Assembly: GCA_933822405.4 (NCBI GenBank)
Contig: CAKOGP040002380.1
Location: 74,013 to 123,196, forward strand
DNA: 49,184 bases
Direction: 5' to 3'
Source of the DNA: Cylindrotheca closterium
Lineage: Eukaryota > Bacillariophyta > Bacillariophyceae > Bacillariales > Bacillariaceae
Each line of letters opens with the position of its first letter. The first letter of the stretch is position 1. The notes below the pieces were generated by a model, which was given only the letters and a program-made list of their open reading frames with translations, did no database searches and was not told the origin of the DNA. The translations under genes were made by a program, and so were the position numbers. This document shows positions 39,230 to 48,267 of the stretch, piece by piece.

Positions 39230-39605
39230 CCAGTGGGACACTTCTTGAGAGGCATCCCATTCTTTAAAAACTACACTATTTATTGATGGTGACGAAAAAC
39301 ACAAAGTTGGCCAGACTTTTCCAATAAGTGTCATTTTAGCCCGGTTATTGGAGTCATTTCGTAGACATTTAGAGTCCCAATCAAAACTCAGGATCACTTG
39401 GTAATTTGTTCCGTGTGCGCTTCGATGCGCACTAATCATTTCGGGTCTGTCCTTTGTCGAGGTTACTCCTTACCGGCTCTTACATCATTCACGACATCGT
39501 CCTGGCTTGGTCCGTCAATGAAACCCTGTTTGGCGGCATCCTCAATGAGATCAACCAAAAGTTTGAAACTTGCTTGCTGCCCATCGCTTAAATACGCTTG
39601 TAAAG

Positions 39606-39638
39606 AATCAAATCAAATCAAATCAAATCAAATCAAAT
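39606..39638 (+). repeat. CAAAT microsatellite in P2 5'UTR
   Basis: Six AATCA/CAAAT units end about 20 bp before the ATG at 39660, followed by ACAACAACAACTACAATC. Probably a transcribed leader. Confidence 0.8.
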
Positions 39639-39659
39639 AAAACAACAACAACTACAATC

Positions 39660-40016
39660 ATGAAGGAAATGGCCACATATCTAATGCTCGTCTTGGGTGG
39701 AAACGCAACTCCCTCCAAGTCTGATGTCTCGACTGCCTTGAGTGCCGTTGGAATTGAAGCCGACGACGCCAAACTCTCCGCCTTGATTGCCGAATTGGAA
39801 GGAAAGGACTTGGACGAAATCATGGAAGCTGGAAAGAGCAAGCTTGCCAAGTTTGGAGGTGGTGGCGGCGGCGGAGGCGGCGGTGGTGGCGGCGGTGCCG
39901 CTGCTGGAGGTGCCGCAGCCGAAGAAGAAAAGGAAGAGGAGGAAGAAGAAGAGGCTGAAATTGGTGGAGGCATGGATATGTTCGGAGGAGAAGGAGGTGG
40001 CGGTGGTGACTATTAA
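39660..40016 (+). CDS. RPLP2: 60S acidic ribosomal protein P2
   Basis: 118 aa, ATG 39660 (ATCATGAAGG); further upstream the frame is only the repeat leader. N-terminal dimerisation domain: MATYLMLVLGGNATPSKSDV, then ALSAVGIEADDAKLSALIAELEGKDLDEIMEAGKSKLAKF, with the Leu/Ile/Val pattern of eukaryotic P2. A Gly run (about 14) and an Ala-rich hinge lead to a Glu run. The C-terminus is GGGMDMFGGEGGGGGDY rather than the usual MGFGLFD that contacts elongation factors and recycling factors; the Met-Asp-Met-Phe core may be a lineage-specific replacement. Function: ribosomal stalk component recruiting translational GTPases. Single exon in the window; length is normal for P2 (~110-120 aa). Confidence 0.95.
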   Translation: MKEMATYLMLVLGGNATPSKSDVSTALSAVGIEADDAKLSALIAELEGKDLDEIMEAGKSKLAKFGGGGGGGGGGGGGGAAAGGAAAEEEKEEEEEEEAEIGGGMDMFGGEGGGGGDY

Positions 40017-40586
40017 ACAAATAGAAAATAGTGCATTCCTTGACACAACGTTGTGACTTTTGTTCATCCTTGGGACTGATATTAGTTTTAATATCGATCT
40101 TGGAATGGATATTCAGTCAGTTATGATTGATTCATTGCAACACATTCATTGTAACACGCCATAGACTTTACTTGTATCCAACAAATTTCATTGATCGTTT
40201 GTACAGTACCGGTACGGTATCATCGTCCTCATTATGTTTCCTTTTGCTTGGATTATTATTATTATAATACCATACTACTATACTAGCTACTATGGATTCA
40301 CCATTCGCATCATTACTAGTGCACTGGTGCTTGCTTTCAGATTTTCACATCGTTGAATCCACTACTATTCAGTAGTATCGGTAGTTAACCTTATTCTTCT
40401 TTCGGTACAGATAATGCTTGTACATATGACAATACTAATAATTACTTGCCTATCCAGCTGAATCATGACTCATCAGCCAGGGGCATGAGAACAACACCAG
40501 ACTCACAAGAGGTGACGCGCATCATACTATGGCAGAAAACAATACATGCATCTTATTATTATAAGAGCGCATCCAAGCCTACCATA
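40017..40586. other. Convergent intergenic region
   Basis: Between the 3' ends of the P2 and PDZ-like genes. AT-rich, with one TACCGGTA palindrome at 40207-40214. No coding signal. Confidence 0.4.
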
Positions 40587-41378
40587 CTACTGTCCATCTT
40601 CGTGCTCGAGATTCTTGCCAAACACTTCTAGCTCCACCTTGTGCTTCTTGCCACGAGAACCATCTTCTTTGAATTCCACTGGGTTCTTTACTAGCCATCG
40701 GGCCTTTTGCTTGTTGGTGTTTTCCACAACCATTACGCTACATCCATTGTACATGGCCTCTTCACCCTTTAGATTGCGGAGGCGCATCCGGATTCCTGGC
40801 TTGGTAATCTTGAACAGCTTGCCGGGTGCGGCCGTGATGAAGGTACCAATCTTGGGGGAATCGGCAATGTTGCGGACCTCTAAAATCTCCACCAGCAATT
40901 GATGATCCAGGACATCGTCGCGTCCCATAACCCTGACCAAGGATCCATTCAACTCTTTCATTGCGGGCAGCTTGCGAACTTGATAGGTTTCACCCACGAC
41001 AATCCCATCGATTACTTTGGGTCCGTCTTCGTCGTCACTCGACTCGGGCACATAACTCGAATCGGTACTGTCGGATGTATCCTCAGGATCTGGTCGATAT
41101 ACAGTGATAGACAAGCGCTTGTTCTCTTTAAAGGTAGATTCAATACTCCTTCGAATGGCCTTGACACCACGAAATTGAGTCACCGAAGTTCCTTCGACCT
41201 CCATGAGCTGATCTCCGACCCGTACTGGATTGATGGGATTGGCGGCAAAGGCTCCACCTAATCTTGACACATAAATTCTGCCGTGCCTCACTTCCAATCC
41301 CAAACCATGTTGTGGTGCTCGTGGCTTCCACTGCACGACGCCCACAATGGTGGCACCTGGTTCGTATTCCTTCACCAT
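40587..41378 (-). CDS. PDZ-like domain protein
   Basis: 263 aa, ATG 41378. Residues ~22-95 resemble a PDZ domain: GLGLEVRHGRIYVSRL, then NPVRVGDQLMEVEGTSV (the carboxylate-binding side and the GD-x-L-x-x-V-x-G turn), then LSITVYRP. A Ser/Asp/Glu linker (~97-122) follows. The second half has two short beta-rich motifs, KELNGSLVRVMGRD with VEILEV, and GIRMRLRNLKGEEAMYNG with VMVVENT and KARWLV, resembling the small SH3-like 'L-x-G-x-x-x-x-NG...V...RW-x-V' units found in many protist proteins. The C-terminus is basic then acidic. No signal peptide or membrane span. Likely a cytosolic or nuclear adaptor that binds peptides; partners unknown. One exon. Confidence 0.75.
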   Translation of the reverse strand: MVKEYEPGATIVGVVQWKPRAPQHGLGLEVRHGRIYVSRLGGAFAANPINPVRVGDQLMEVEGTSVTQFRGVKAIRRSIESTFKENKRLSITVYRPDPEDTSDSTDSSYVPESSDDEDGPKVIDGIVVGETYQVRKLPAMKELNGSLVRVMGRDDVLDHQLLVEILEVRNIADSPKIGTFITAAPGKLFKITKPGIRMRLRNLKGEEAMYNGCSVMVVENTNKQKARWLVKNPVEFKEDGSRGKKHKVELEVFGKNLEHEDGQ

Positions 41379-41840
41379 ATTTTTTTTGAAAAATTAAAAA
41401 AATACAATGAAATATATAAAATACTGACGACTCGACTCGACTCGACTTGGACTTGATTCACTATCCTTGAAGAATCGAATATAGATGTTCTTGGATCTGT
41501 TGTCTGTTTGCTGAGGATATATGACACAATCACCAAACTTATTGAGAAGATACTGTATATTTTTTATGCAGATGAGATCTGGATTTTATGATGACCCACA
41601 GCCCACAGTCAGTCATCACAATAAAGGGTCCTCCCCCCCCATTCTCATGTTCCTCCCCGGTTTCGACGCCACCAACTTGGGGGTTTTGATCGCGTGGCAA
41701 CCATTTTCCATTTTCAAATCCTTCATATGGGAACACGTTGCGGGAATTCATATTTGAGGAGTACCTGGTAGCTATTATGCGGTACTGTAAACTATATAAC
41801 TACCGGAAGGCGGTTTTCAACCCGAGTCGTCCTAGCGTTG
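41379..41840. other. Intergenic region upstream of PDZ-like gene
   Basis: Includes the minus-strand promoter of the PDZ-like gene (A-rich leader near 41383-41405) and a CTCGACTCGACTCGACTTGG repeat at ~41432-41452. No gene. Confidence 0.4.
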
Positions 41841-42330
41841 AAAAATGGGCGAGCTTCTGTAACATAAAAGAAGGTTGCGACAAAAGCCGCCCTAGTAGAT
41901 CGTCTACCAGAATCATTATCAGGTCGTGCGAGTACTAGGTAGTAGTTGCAACCGAGTCCTGTGCTGGTAGCTTGTTCTTAGTACGTTTATGCGACAGCAG
42001 GCTAGACTGAAATAGAATCGAGTGCTTGTTTAAAAGCATGAAAGAAGGTTGCATGCGGCAAAAGCCACACCAGCTCTTGATCGACTTGATCAGAGGATGC
42101 CAGGAGTACTGGTAGGCACAGCCGAATCCTAGCTTCTAAGTATGCTTAGCTACTACTATGCGACAGCAGGCTAGTAGAATGAAAAGGCGAGAGCTTCTGT
42201 AACATGAAAGATGGTTGCGGCAAAAGCCGCTCTACTCGTAGATCTACTAAAATAATGATAGTAGGTACAACCGAGTAATTGATTCGAAGCTTCTTGGTAT
42301 GCGTCTTATGCGACAGCAGGCTAGACTGAT
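41841..42330. repeat. Three tandem ~150-170-bp degenerate repeats
   Basis: Anchor words recur in order: GAGCTTCTGTAACAT (41851; degenerate at ~42020; 42191), AAAGAAGGTTGCGGCAAAAG (approx., 41870s, 42045, 42208), and TATGCGACAGCAGGCTAGA (41989, 42157, 42307). Anchor spacings are 168 and 150 bp. Each unit contains a short inverted repeat around GCGGC-AAAA-GCCGC (perfect in unit 3, with single changes in units 1 and 2). Not coding. Confidence 0.75.
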
Positions 42331-42515
42331 GATCTGAAAGAATAAGGTCGCGCCAGAAGCAACCACCCAAGATATAGAAGGATGAGAATGAAAGTAATAT
42401 TAACTCTTTTACGGTAGATTATATGAAGGCTTCTTGTGATGAATAGTATCTGCAAGCAAAAAATCGATGCTCACCGATCTGTTACGAAGAGAGGATGGGA
42501 TGGTGCATCATACTA

Positions 42516-42914
42516 TTACTGTTTCTTCGAATCCTTCAAAAATCTTGATCTGCGGGATTCTAGGAGCGCACCTCTGGAGGAGTGGCGCCCTCGATGTAAC
42601 AACATAGGAACGGCCTCTTCTTGTTCCATGATGTCAATCGCCGTCGAGAGGATATCTTGGAGGTTCTGGTGCTGTTCTTGTCTCTCGTCCATCCAAGTAT
42701 AGAACGACGGCGTTGTTGGGAGTAGTATATGCTGGGTCATCCTTGGTGGTTGTGGTAAGAATGGCATATTTGTTTCTTGTGCTGCTGCCCCCAAAAGGAT
42801 CATGTCGATCAGAGAATCTGACGGGAGCGGGGACGAGATACTTGGTGTTGTTGCTGAGTTGGCGGAAGCATCTTGTTTGAAACTAGTATTGTTATTTCTG
42901 TTGGGATTAGTCAT
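42516..42914 (-). CDS. Small unknown-family protein, member 1
   Basis: 132 aa, ATG 42914. I do not recognise the family. Layout: an Asn/Ser/Thr-rich N-terminus; motif A PSDSLIDMILLGA (~31-43); a Pro-rich linker with FLPQPPRMTQHILLPTTPSF (~52-71); motif B QNLQDILSTAIDIMEQEE (~83-100), an amphipathic helix; a basic C-terminus ending KDSKKQ. It is most like member 2 (43507-43848), which shares motif A (SDSLVHMILLGA), motif B (SNLQHILSTVIGII), the MT-PNRN start and a similar leader (GTTTCTTCAGTTTCTTAAAT versus GTTTCCTTTGGTTCTAAAAT just upstream). Members 3 and 4 are more distant. No signal peptide or membrane span; likely soluble and partly disordered. Confidence 0.6.
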   Translation of the reverse strand: MTNPNRNNNTSFKQDASANSATTPSISSPLPSDSLIDMILLGAAAQETNMPFLPQPPRMTQHILLPTTPSFYTWMDERQEQHQNLQDILSTAIDIMEQEEAVPMLLHRGRHSSRGALLESRRSRFLKDSKKQ

Positions 42915-43506
42915 GGTGGGTTGCTTCTTTGCGTGGTTTCTTCAGTTTCTTAAATTGTGTGAACCGGGCCAGACAAATTTTGAATGTGCATATCAGAAGA
43001 GAACCAACAGATTTTATTTCATATTATTACAGTAGTGTATCGTACCGGTACCGCATGAAGCAAGAGCTATCTGATCAAGAATATAGAACGGATTTTGAGA
43101 TGATTCATTATTTTTCTATCTTTTTTGTCCCTGAATCCCACGACGCGTATATTATGGTCTTGGTCGCGTGATACCACATTTGATTTATAAGACGAGTTGT
43201 TCAAAGTCAAGGACTTTAAACAGAGTAGCAGAATTGGCGGCTCTTATATATGTACCGGTACAATGGTTTGGTTTGCAACCCGAACACTGACGTGCACGAA
43301 AGGTTAGACCGGTAAATGAAAGAGCTACTATGAACGAGGGAGGTAGCGACAGAACGATATAGAATGATACGAGAAACTCCTCTAACAATAGATTATTATT
43401 GGTTGGGTGGGGGTAAGTCAGGAATGTTTGATGTATGATATGCTGTAAGTATGAAGAGAGCGGCGAGGAGCTCCTGCTGGTCGTGGTGGTGCTACGCTGC
43501 ATAGTG
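42915..43506. other. Spacer between small-family members 1 and 2
   Basis: Contains the promoter/leader of member 1 and two TACCGGTA palindromes (43043-43050, 43253-43260). A minus-strand frame at 43185-43502 is open but has no recognisable motif A or B, so is not called as a family member. Confidence 0.45.
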
Positions 43507-43848
43507 CTATTGCTTCTTGTTCTTGGGACCTGATGATGTGTGCTTGTAGTCTCCCATTAAAGATGATCTGTAGGACTCGACACCATAACGAAGCCTTGGA
43601 TGCAATGAGGAAGTATCGTCTTCTATAATGCCAATCACTGTCGAAAGGATATGTTGGAGGTTACTCTGTTGTCTTTCCTCGGACGCGCCCATCCTTGTAT
43701 TGAACGGCACGGGAAGCTCGACCATCCTGGGTGCCCCCAAAAGGATCATGTGGACCAGAGAATCCGAAGAGGACGGCGAGTTGCTTCTTGATGATGCGTC
43801 AGCTGAAGCATCTTTCGAGCTGTTATGATTTCTGTTGGGAGGGGTCAT
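43507..43848 (-). CDS. Small unknown-family protein, member 2
   Basis: 113 aa, ATG 43848. MTPPNRN start, Ser-rich N-terminus with acidic and Ala residues, motif A SDSLVHMILLGAPRM (~27-41), linker with PVPFNTRMGASEERQ, motif B SNLQHILSTVIGIIEDD (~61-77), then a Tyr/Ser-rich basic tail ending GPKNKKQ. Shorter linker than member 1. Both keep Leu/Ile spacing in motif B (L-x-x-I-L-S-x-x-I) that suits one face of an amphipathic helix. Function unknown. Confidence 0.6.
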   Translation of the reverse strand: MTPPNRNHNSSKDASADASSRSNSPSSSDSLVHMILLGAPRMVELPVPFNTRMGASEERQQSNLQHILSTVIGIIEDDTSSLHPRLRYGVESYRSSLMGDYKHTSSGPKNKKQ

Positions 43849-44927
43849 GATGAGGAGTTGTTTTCTGCGGTTTCCTTTGGTTCTAAAATTGTGAAAACAC
43901 GGAACAACGAAATTTTCATTTTAGGAGTATTTCCTCGCATTTGTCATCGCAGTGTCACTTTTACATACAGTAGTGAGTTTTTCGTGTGATAAAATGTTGC
44001 GGTGTTTGTGGGGGAAAAACTAAAAGGACTGACCAAAGTTCCCAAAATCGTGTGGAATTTCACCATGACCAACAATCTTGATCAGATAGCTGTAACATAG
44101 CTGTGTACTCGTAGGAACGTAAATTGTCTAATAACAAATATGAAACTTTGTTCTGCTGGTGTGACCACGTCATGGTCCTCATATCCTTCGAGGTCAGGAT
44201 AGAGTTTCACCGGCGGAATGATGTCTACAATCTTTTGTTCTAGGACGATGATGACCAAAGAATACTCGTTGGTAGGTACATTAAAATTGCACAATTTGAC
44301 TGATAGTATGTGGTATATTCATCGATAATGTGAAACCATGAAGAAGGAGACAGAGTAATAGAGCGACGTTCGTGGCTTTGGCCCCCTTTGTTGTCTCTCT
44401 CGCCATACACTCGACCAGGCTTCATTAGGCTGGTGCCAGAACGATTCACCACTGCTTTGGGATCAGGCAGTGGGTTCGCCACATATATTGATAACCAAGA
44501 ACAGTACCGGTACCGTTTCTGGCGATGACTGAGTCAGAGAATCACGAAGACAATTGATCCTCGTTTCGGAAATCCTTTTTCAAATGAATATTGGAAGAAA
44601 TAATAACCGCCAAGTGTAGCATCGCTAAGGAAAGCTTGGCACAAGAGGTCAGAGATGAAGTGATTCTATCAATAAGATAAACGTAAATGAAATGGATTCA
44701 AAAATCGTTCATTAACATTAGAAGAACATTGTATATTTTAAAAATGGCACGCTACTGCCTCAGTAGTTCGCTTCTTGCAGTCTGCACTCGAAGCAATGAA
44801 AAAAATTTGATCACTGATGAAACTGCGGTTAGGCATTGAGAAACAATAGTGAAGATCAACCAATTATCCTGAAGACCACCACCGGTTGGGTGTTGTAGCC
44901 ATTGGGTACAGGCCATTGTTCTTGTTT
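43849..44927. other. Spacer between small-family members 2 and 3
   Basis: About 1.1 kb. One TACCGGTA at 44505-44512. Minus-strand frames at 44082-44482 are open only with non-ATG starts and show no family motif. Nothing supported. Confidence 0.45.
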
Positions 44928-45224
44928 TCACTGCCGGGGAAATCCGTAGTCTTGATATCCCCCGGGATATGGCCTCTGGAGTGCCTGGTGGTCTTGAGTG
45001 AAATCCTCATCTCCGATCACATCAATCGCAATAGAGAGGATATCGGCAATCCCTTGGTAGTCATCATTTGTGTTGGAGTCAAGGATTGACGGAAGAGTAA
45101 ACATTGATGGCTGTGACGATTGATATGATCGAGCCATCAACGAGACAAGAGAAGGGGAAGACGAGTTGTCAATCGCAGACGGAGTGCCATTCGAGCAATT
45201 ATCAAACATTGGGGAATCGTTCAT
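44928..45224 (-). CDS. Small unknown-family protein, member 3
   Basis: 98 aa, ATG 45224. Motif A is diverged (SPSLVSLMARSYQ, ~23-35); linker MFTLPSILDSNTND; motif B clear, IADILSIAIDVIGDED (~58-73), then a short tail with PYPGGYQDYGFPRQ, ending in Gln as members 1, 2 and 4 do. It lacks the MT-PNRN start. Acidic residues after motif B are kept. Function unknown; membership rests on motif B, order, size, strand and the C-terminal Gln. Confidence 0.5.
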   Translation of the reverse strand: MNDSPMFDNCSNGTPSAIDNSSSPSLVSLMARSYQSSQPSMFTLPSILDSNTNDDYQGIADILSIAIDVIGDEDFTQDHQALQRPYPGGYQDYGFPRQ

Positions 45225-45552
45225 CCTTTTGCTTGCAAATATAATTTTGTGTGTCTCCGATGTCCTTGGTTCGTGGTTTGTCGCGAAAACTTGCGTGGTG
45301 ATAAAAACTGGTGGTTCGCGACGCGTGTCATTTGACGAGCGGTGTGTGAGACGCTCATAGCATGAAAGGCACGTTTCAATTTGCAGTACTTAGATGTACG
45401 CCAACACCTGTGGATTTGATCAGATGCGTCAATCCAACCATGGCGAGCGTGACACGTGTAGAGATTCAAAAAATTATTCGCTCAAACGAAGAAGAATGGA
45501 GTCCACGCTTGCTGACTCAGCAATAACATTTGACATTTGATGTCTTTTGCTA
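45225..45552. other. Spacer upstream of member 3
   Basis: Promoter and leader of member 3. No other signal before the long direct repeat starts at 45553. Confidence 0.4.
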
Positions 45553-46469
45553 GGTAACCGACAACACCTCAGCAAGCGCAGGGGAGGAAGCTGGTACAAT
45601 AGCGAAGAAGTGACACGAAAGATACCCCCACGAACGAGGTGACGCTAGCATCGACAACGCACGTACGCACGTTCCTGGTATCAGGTACGATTACACGTTC
45701 CTAGCTGACGTTCAAAACCAGCTCCAGTTCATCTCTTCGAAGCATGGACAGCAGCACACCACCACAACCCAAGAAAAAGCAAGCCAGCACCAATAGGCAG
45801 AACACTCTTCTCATGATTTTTACCACTAGAAATTTTCAAAAGACGCTCGATTTCAAAGCAGCAATATCCATGAAACCTACAAACAATGAATCATCCCATG
45901 GGAAAGTTCTTATCACAACTGCACACAGGAAAGAGGAGAGGCGGAGCGAGCGAGCAGCAGGTGGCTGGCCCCGCGCCGCTGGCAAGAAGACAGGAACAAT
46001 CATACCTCCTTGGAGCAATCATCGGAAGAACCTCCTCAGCCAATAACAGCTTATCGAATTGAGTAATGCACTATCATAGTGTGTCATCGAATTGTTTCTG
46101 TAGTGGTCAAAGCGACCATAAAAATAGCTACATCTCGCCGCATGGTTTCTTCCCGCAGTCGTGGTCGTCGCTGATGACCCATATGCTCAAGAGGACCAAT
46201 CGGTTGAATCCAAGTACACGGCATGCCAACTTCAGGTCTCAAGGGCCATACGGTAGGTATTCCACAAATGGTTCCGTATCGAAACAACAATCCACGTAGC
46301 TGGTATTGGTACCATGCAGGTACATCTACCGGTACCGGTATACTGGAAGAATTTCGTAGAATCCAACAAGTACTGGTGTAAGGCTATTATCCATTGGCCT
46401 AAAAAAGTACCTTCGATTAGTTGGATTTTGATCAGACACTTTATGCTATCGCATTGGTCTCGAGGACTG
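45553..46469. repeat. Long direct repeat, copy 1 (at least 917 bp)
   Basis: Matches 48268-49184 at a constant offset of 2715 bp, with differences only in the first ~40 bases (GCAGGGGAGGAAG versus GCGAGGACAGTAG) and a short CG/TC change near 45672. The second copy runs off the window, so the true length is unknown. Upstream flanks of the two copies are unrelated, fixing the left boundary near 45550. No TG...CA ends or target-site duplication seen. Confidence 0.9.
45744..46046 (+). CDS. Hypothetical 100-aa frame in repeat copy 1
   Basis: ATG frame starting MDSSTPPQPKKKQASTNRQN, then a hydrophobic stretch (TLLMIFTTRNF) and a basic tail. Identical frame at 48459-48761 in copy 2; because the copies are nearly identical at DNA level, conservation gives no evidence for coding. 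ATG is preceded by TCTTCGAAGC. May be a first exon, a small gene or chance. Confidence 0.25.
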   Translation: MDSSTPPQPKKKQASTNRQNTLLMIFTTRNFQKTLDFKAAISMKPTNNESSHGKVLITTAHRKEERRSERAAGGWPRAAGKKTGTIIPPWSNHRKNLLSQ

Positions 46470-47163
46470 AACCACTTGAGTAGACGGTGAGAAACCATCA
46501 TTTCTGCAGAATTTGTTCTTCTCATTGGGACTGGAAACATTATGTCAGTCATTGATGTTGGTAGTTATGATCGCCGAACTCCTCGAATATATGACATATA
46601 TAGCCAAAAATTTTCGTTTTTGAGCCCCAACACCAAACAAATTGTGGAAAAACGCAACGTCAAATGACGTGTTCGAAAGAAGGGTTCGCTTTGGCAGGAA
46701 TTTTAATCCAGCTTTCTGTGTCAAGGAGAGTAACAACTGACAGAAGCTACGCAAGAAAACTTCTGGAATGGATCTTGGAGTACCGGTAATTGTCGAAGAC
46801 AATCAGCGAAGATGTGTTTACTGTGCCATTGCAAAGTCTCAAGCGACTAGGACCTGAGCTACTGGGAAGCCAAAGACAAGAAATCTAGAAGATGACAGTC
46901 CTCCTGCTCTATTATGCCAGGGAAGTACCACGTGGCTGATTCATCATTGTCGTAGTACTTTTTCTCTTTCTGCATGAATCATTAGATACAGCTTTCTAAT
47001 ATTTATACATGCTTCTTTATACAAAATTCGCCATCAGGAACTGCGACGATAAACCTGCCATGTTCGAATGGCAGTTGGCTAGTATGTTTTCAATGGGGAA
47101 CTGGCACCGAAACATCAGGCAGGAGGAGCGAGAGATGGAATGAGCCAGCATACCCGTTCTTGC
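46470..47163. other. Non-coding sequence between repeat copy 1 and member 4
   Basis: Holds the possible transposase remnant above and one TACCGGTA (46781-46788). AT-rich, no gene. Confidence 0.4.
46670..46880 (+). other. Possible transposase C-terminal remnant
   Basis: Plus-strand reading gives GMDLGVPVIVEDNQRRCVYC and AIAKSQATRT. The RRC-x-x-C arrangement after a short Pro/Val segment is reminiscent of the C-terminal Cys-rich domain of piggyBac-type (DDE_Tnp_1_7) transposases. Frames before and after are broken by stops. A weak, low-confidence resemblance; decayed if real. Confidence 0.2.
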
Positions 47164-47466
47164 TTACTGTTTCGCTCCTGCATGAGGAGAAGAAGCAACT
47201 CGCTTGTCGAAGAAACCGTCCATCTCATCCATCGAAAGAGGAAAGTCACTGCCCATGATCTCCAGAACTTGACCCAGTACTTCAGAAAGGTCTTGGCTGC
47301 TTCTGTTGTTGTTGTTGTTGTTCTGGAAAGTTGGCAGCCTCAGTTGAGAGGCGTCTTGCTGTGAAGAAGCAATTGCTGTTCCAAGCAAGGAGGTCAGTGA
47401 GTTTTCAATGGGATAGCTTGGAGGCTGCGCCGGAGAAGAGCAGGATGATGATTGAGCGTTCGGCAT
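47164..47466 (-). CDS. Small unknown-family protein, member 4
   Basis: 100 aa, ATG 47466. Ser/Pro-rich N-terminus (MPNAQSSSCSSPAQPPSYP), motif A-like ENSLTSLLGTAIASS (~21-35), linker with RLPTFQ and a run of Asn, motif B-like QDLSEVLGQVLEIMGSD (~58-74), then FPLSMDEMDGFFDKR and a C-terminal GAKQ. The most distant member; the Leu/Val/Ile spacing of motif B, the linker with LP, overall size, strand and the final Gln support membership. It lies inside the interval flanked by the 917-bp direct repeat. Confidence 0.5.
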   Translation of the reverse strand: MPNAQSSSCSSPAQPPSYPIENSLTSLLGTAIASSQQDASQLRLPTFQNNNNNNRSSQDLSEVLGQVLEIMGSDFPLSMDEMDGFFDKRVASSPHAGAKQ

Positions 47467-48267
47467 GGTTTTAGTTGATTGATTGTTCTTGTGGATAAGG
47501 TCGGTTTGAGAAAATGTGGGGATTTGAAAAGCGTTTTGCTACCTTACCGGTACACAGGTAGGGTGCTCCCACTTTCATGGGACCGGTTGAAGGCAGCCGC
47601 ACCATGTTAGTCGCTGAGCAGTTTGGGGAGATCCGGCACGGCCAATTACCCGTTTTCTATATATCATATAATTTGCCATCGTTCGCGCTTCCTCTCAAAC
47701 CATCAGCTACCGGTATACTTTTGAAATTATTGTCATCACAAGAAGACAGCGAAGAGGTGACAGATCCGCCGCTTGGCCAGAGCTCACAATATACCAGGCA
47801 GGTACAATTAATATTTTGTCATACCGTACCCGGACTGCTACTCTACTATACACTGCAACCTTTTGAATTGAATCGACCAGAAGCTCAAAGTATCGGTAAT
47901 CCACCTTCTGAGACAGATTGGTGAACTCGATATTGTGCAAACCTTTTGATTGAGTCGGTCGTCTTCCATCCGAAGCTAGTTACCGACCTCTACAGTCGAT
48001 AGACTGCGATTGCAGCTGATATTTTCAAATCTAAGTACATTATTTTCTAGAATTTTCTAGTACGAGTACCTGGTACCAAATACTTTTCAAGACTTTGGTG
48101 TGAACTTCGTTTCTATCGTTTTGCAGTGCACTCAAGTTGCTATGACAACCAATGAAATGAATGAATCCGAATTTGTCAACTACTGATGAAATGTTTACTC
48201 ATGTTCTCAATCTGCTTATCGCCTAGTACTTTCAAATCTGAAGTGCTCATTTCTTTTCAATTGTTTT
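47467..48267. other. Spacer upstream of member 4
   Basis: Promoter/leader of member 4 and non-coding sequence; TACCGGTA at 47545-47552 and 47708-47715. A plus-strand frame (47577-47924) has no recognisable family and is not called. Confidence 0.4.

Larger units (their letters stand above)
38655..39659. other. Divergent intergenic region rich in short tandem repeats
   Basis: Separates the charged-protein gene from the P2 gene. It contains five simple or hairpin-forming repeats listed separately. A minus-strand frame at 39463-39612 (49 codons, no ATG, stop at 39463) reads protein-like (FKLLVDLIEDAAKQGFIDGP) and could be a terminal exon or a remnant of an older gene. Confidence 0.5.

Noticed and set aside
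38984..39439. 151-codon minus-strand frame
   Set aside because: Covers simple repeats and a hairpin; composition is not protein-like.
43185..43502. Minus-strand frame between small-family members 1 and 2 as a fifth member
   Set aside because: Lacks motif A/B order and the C-terminal Gln.
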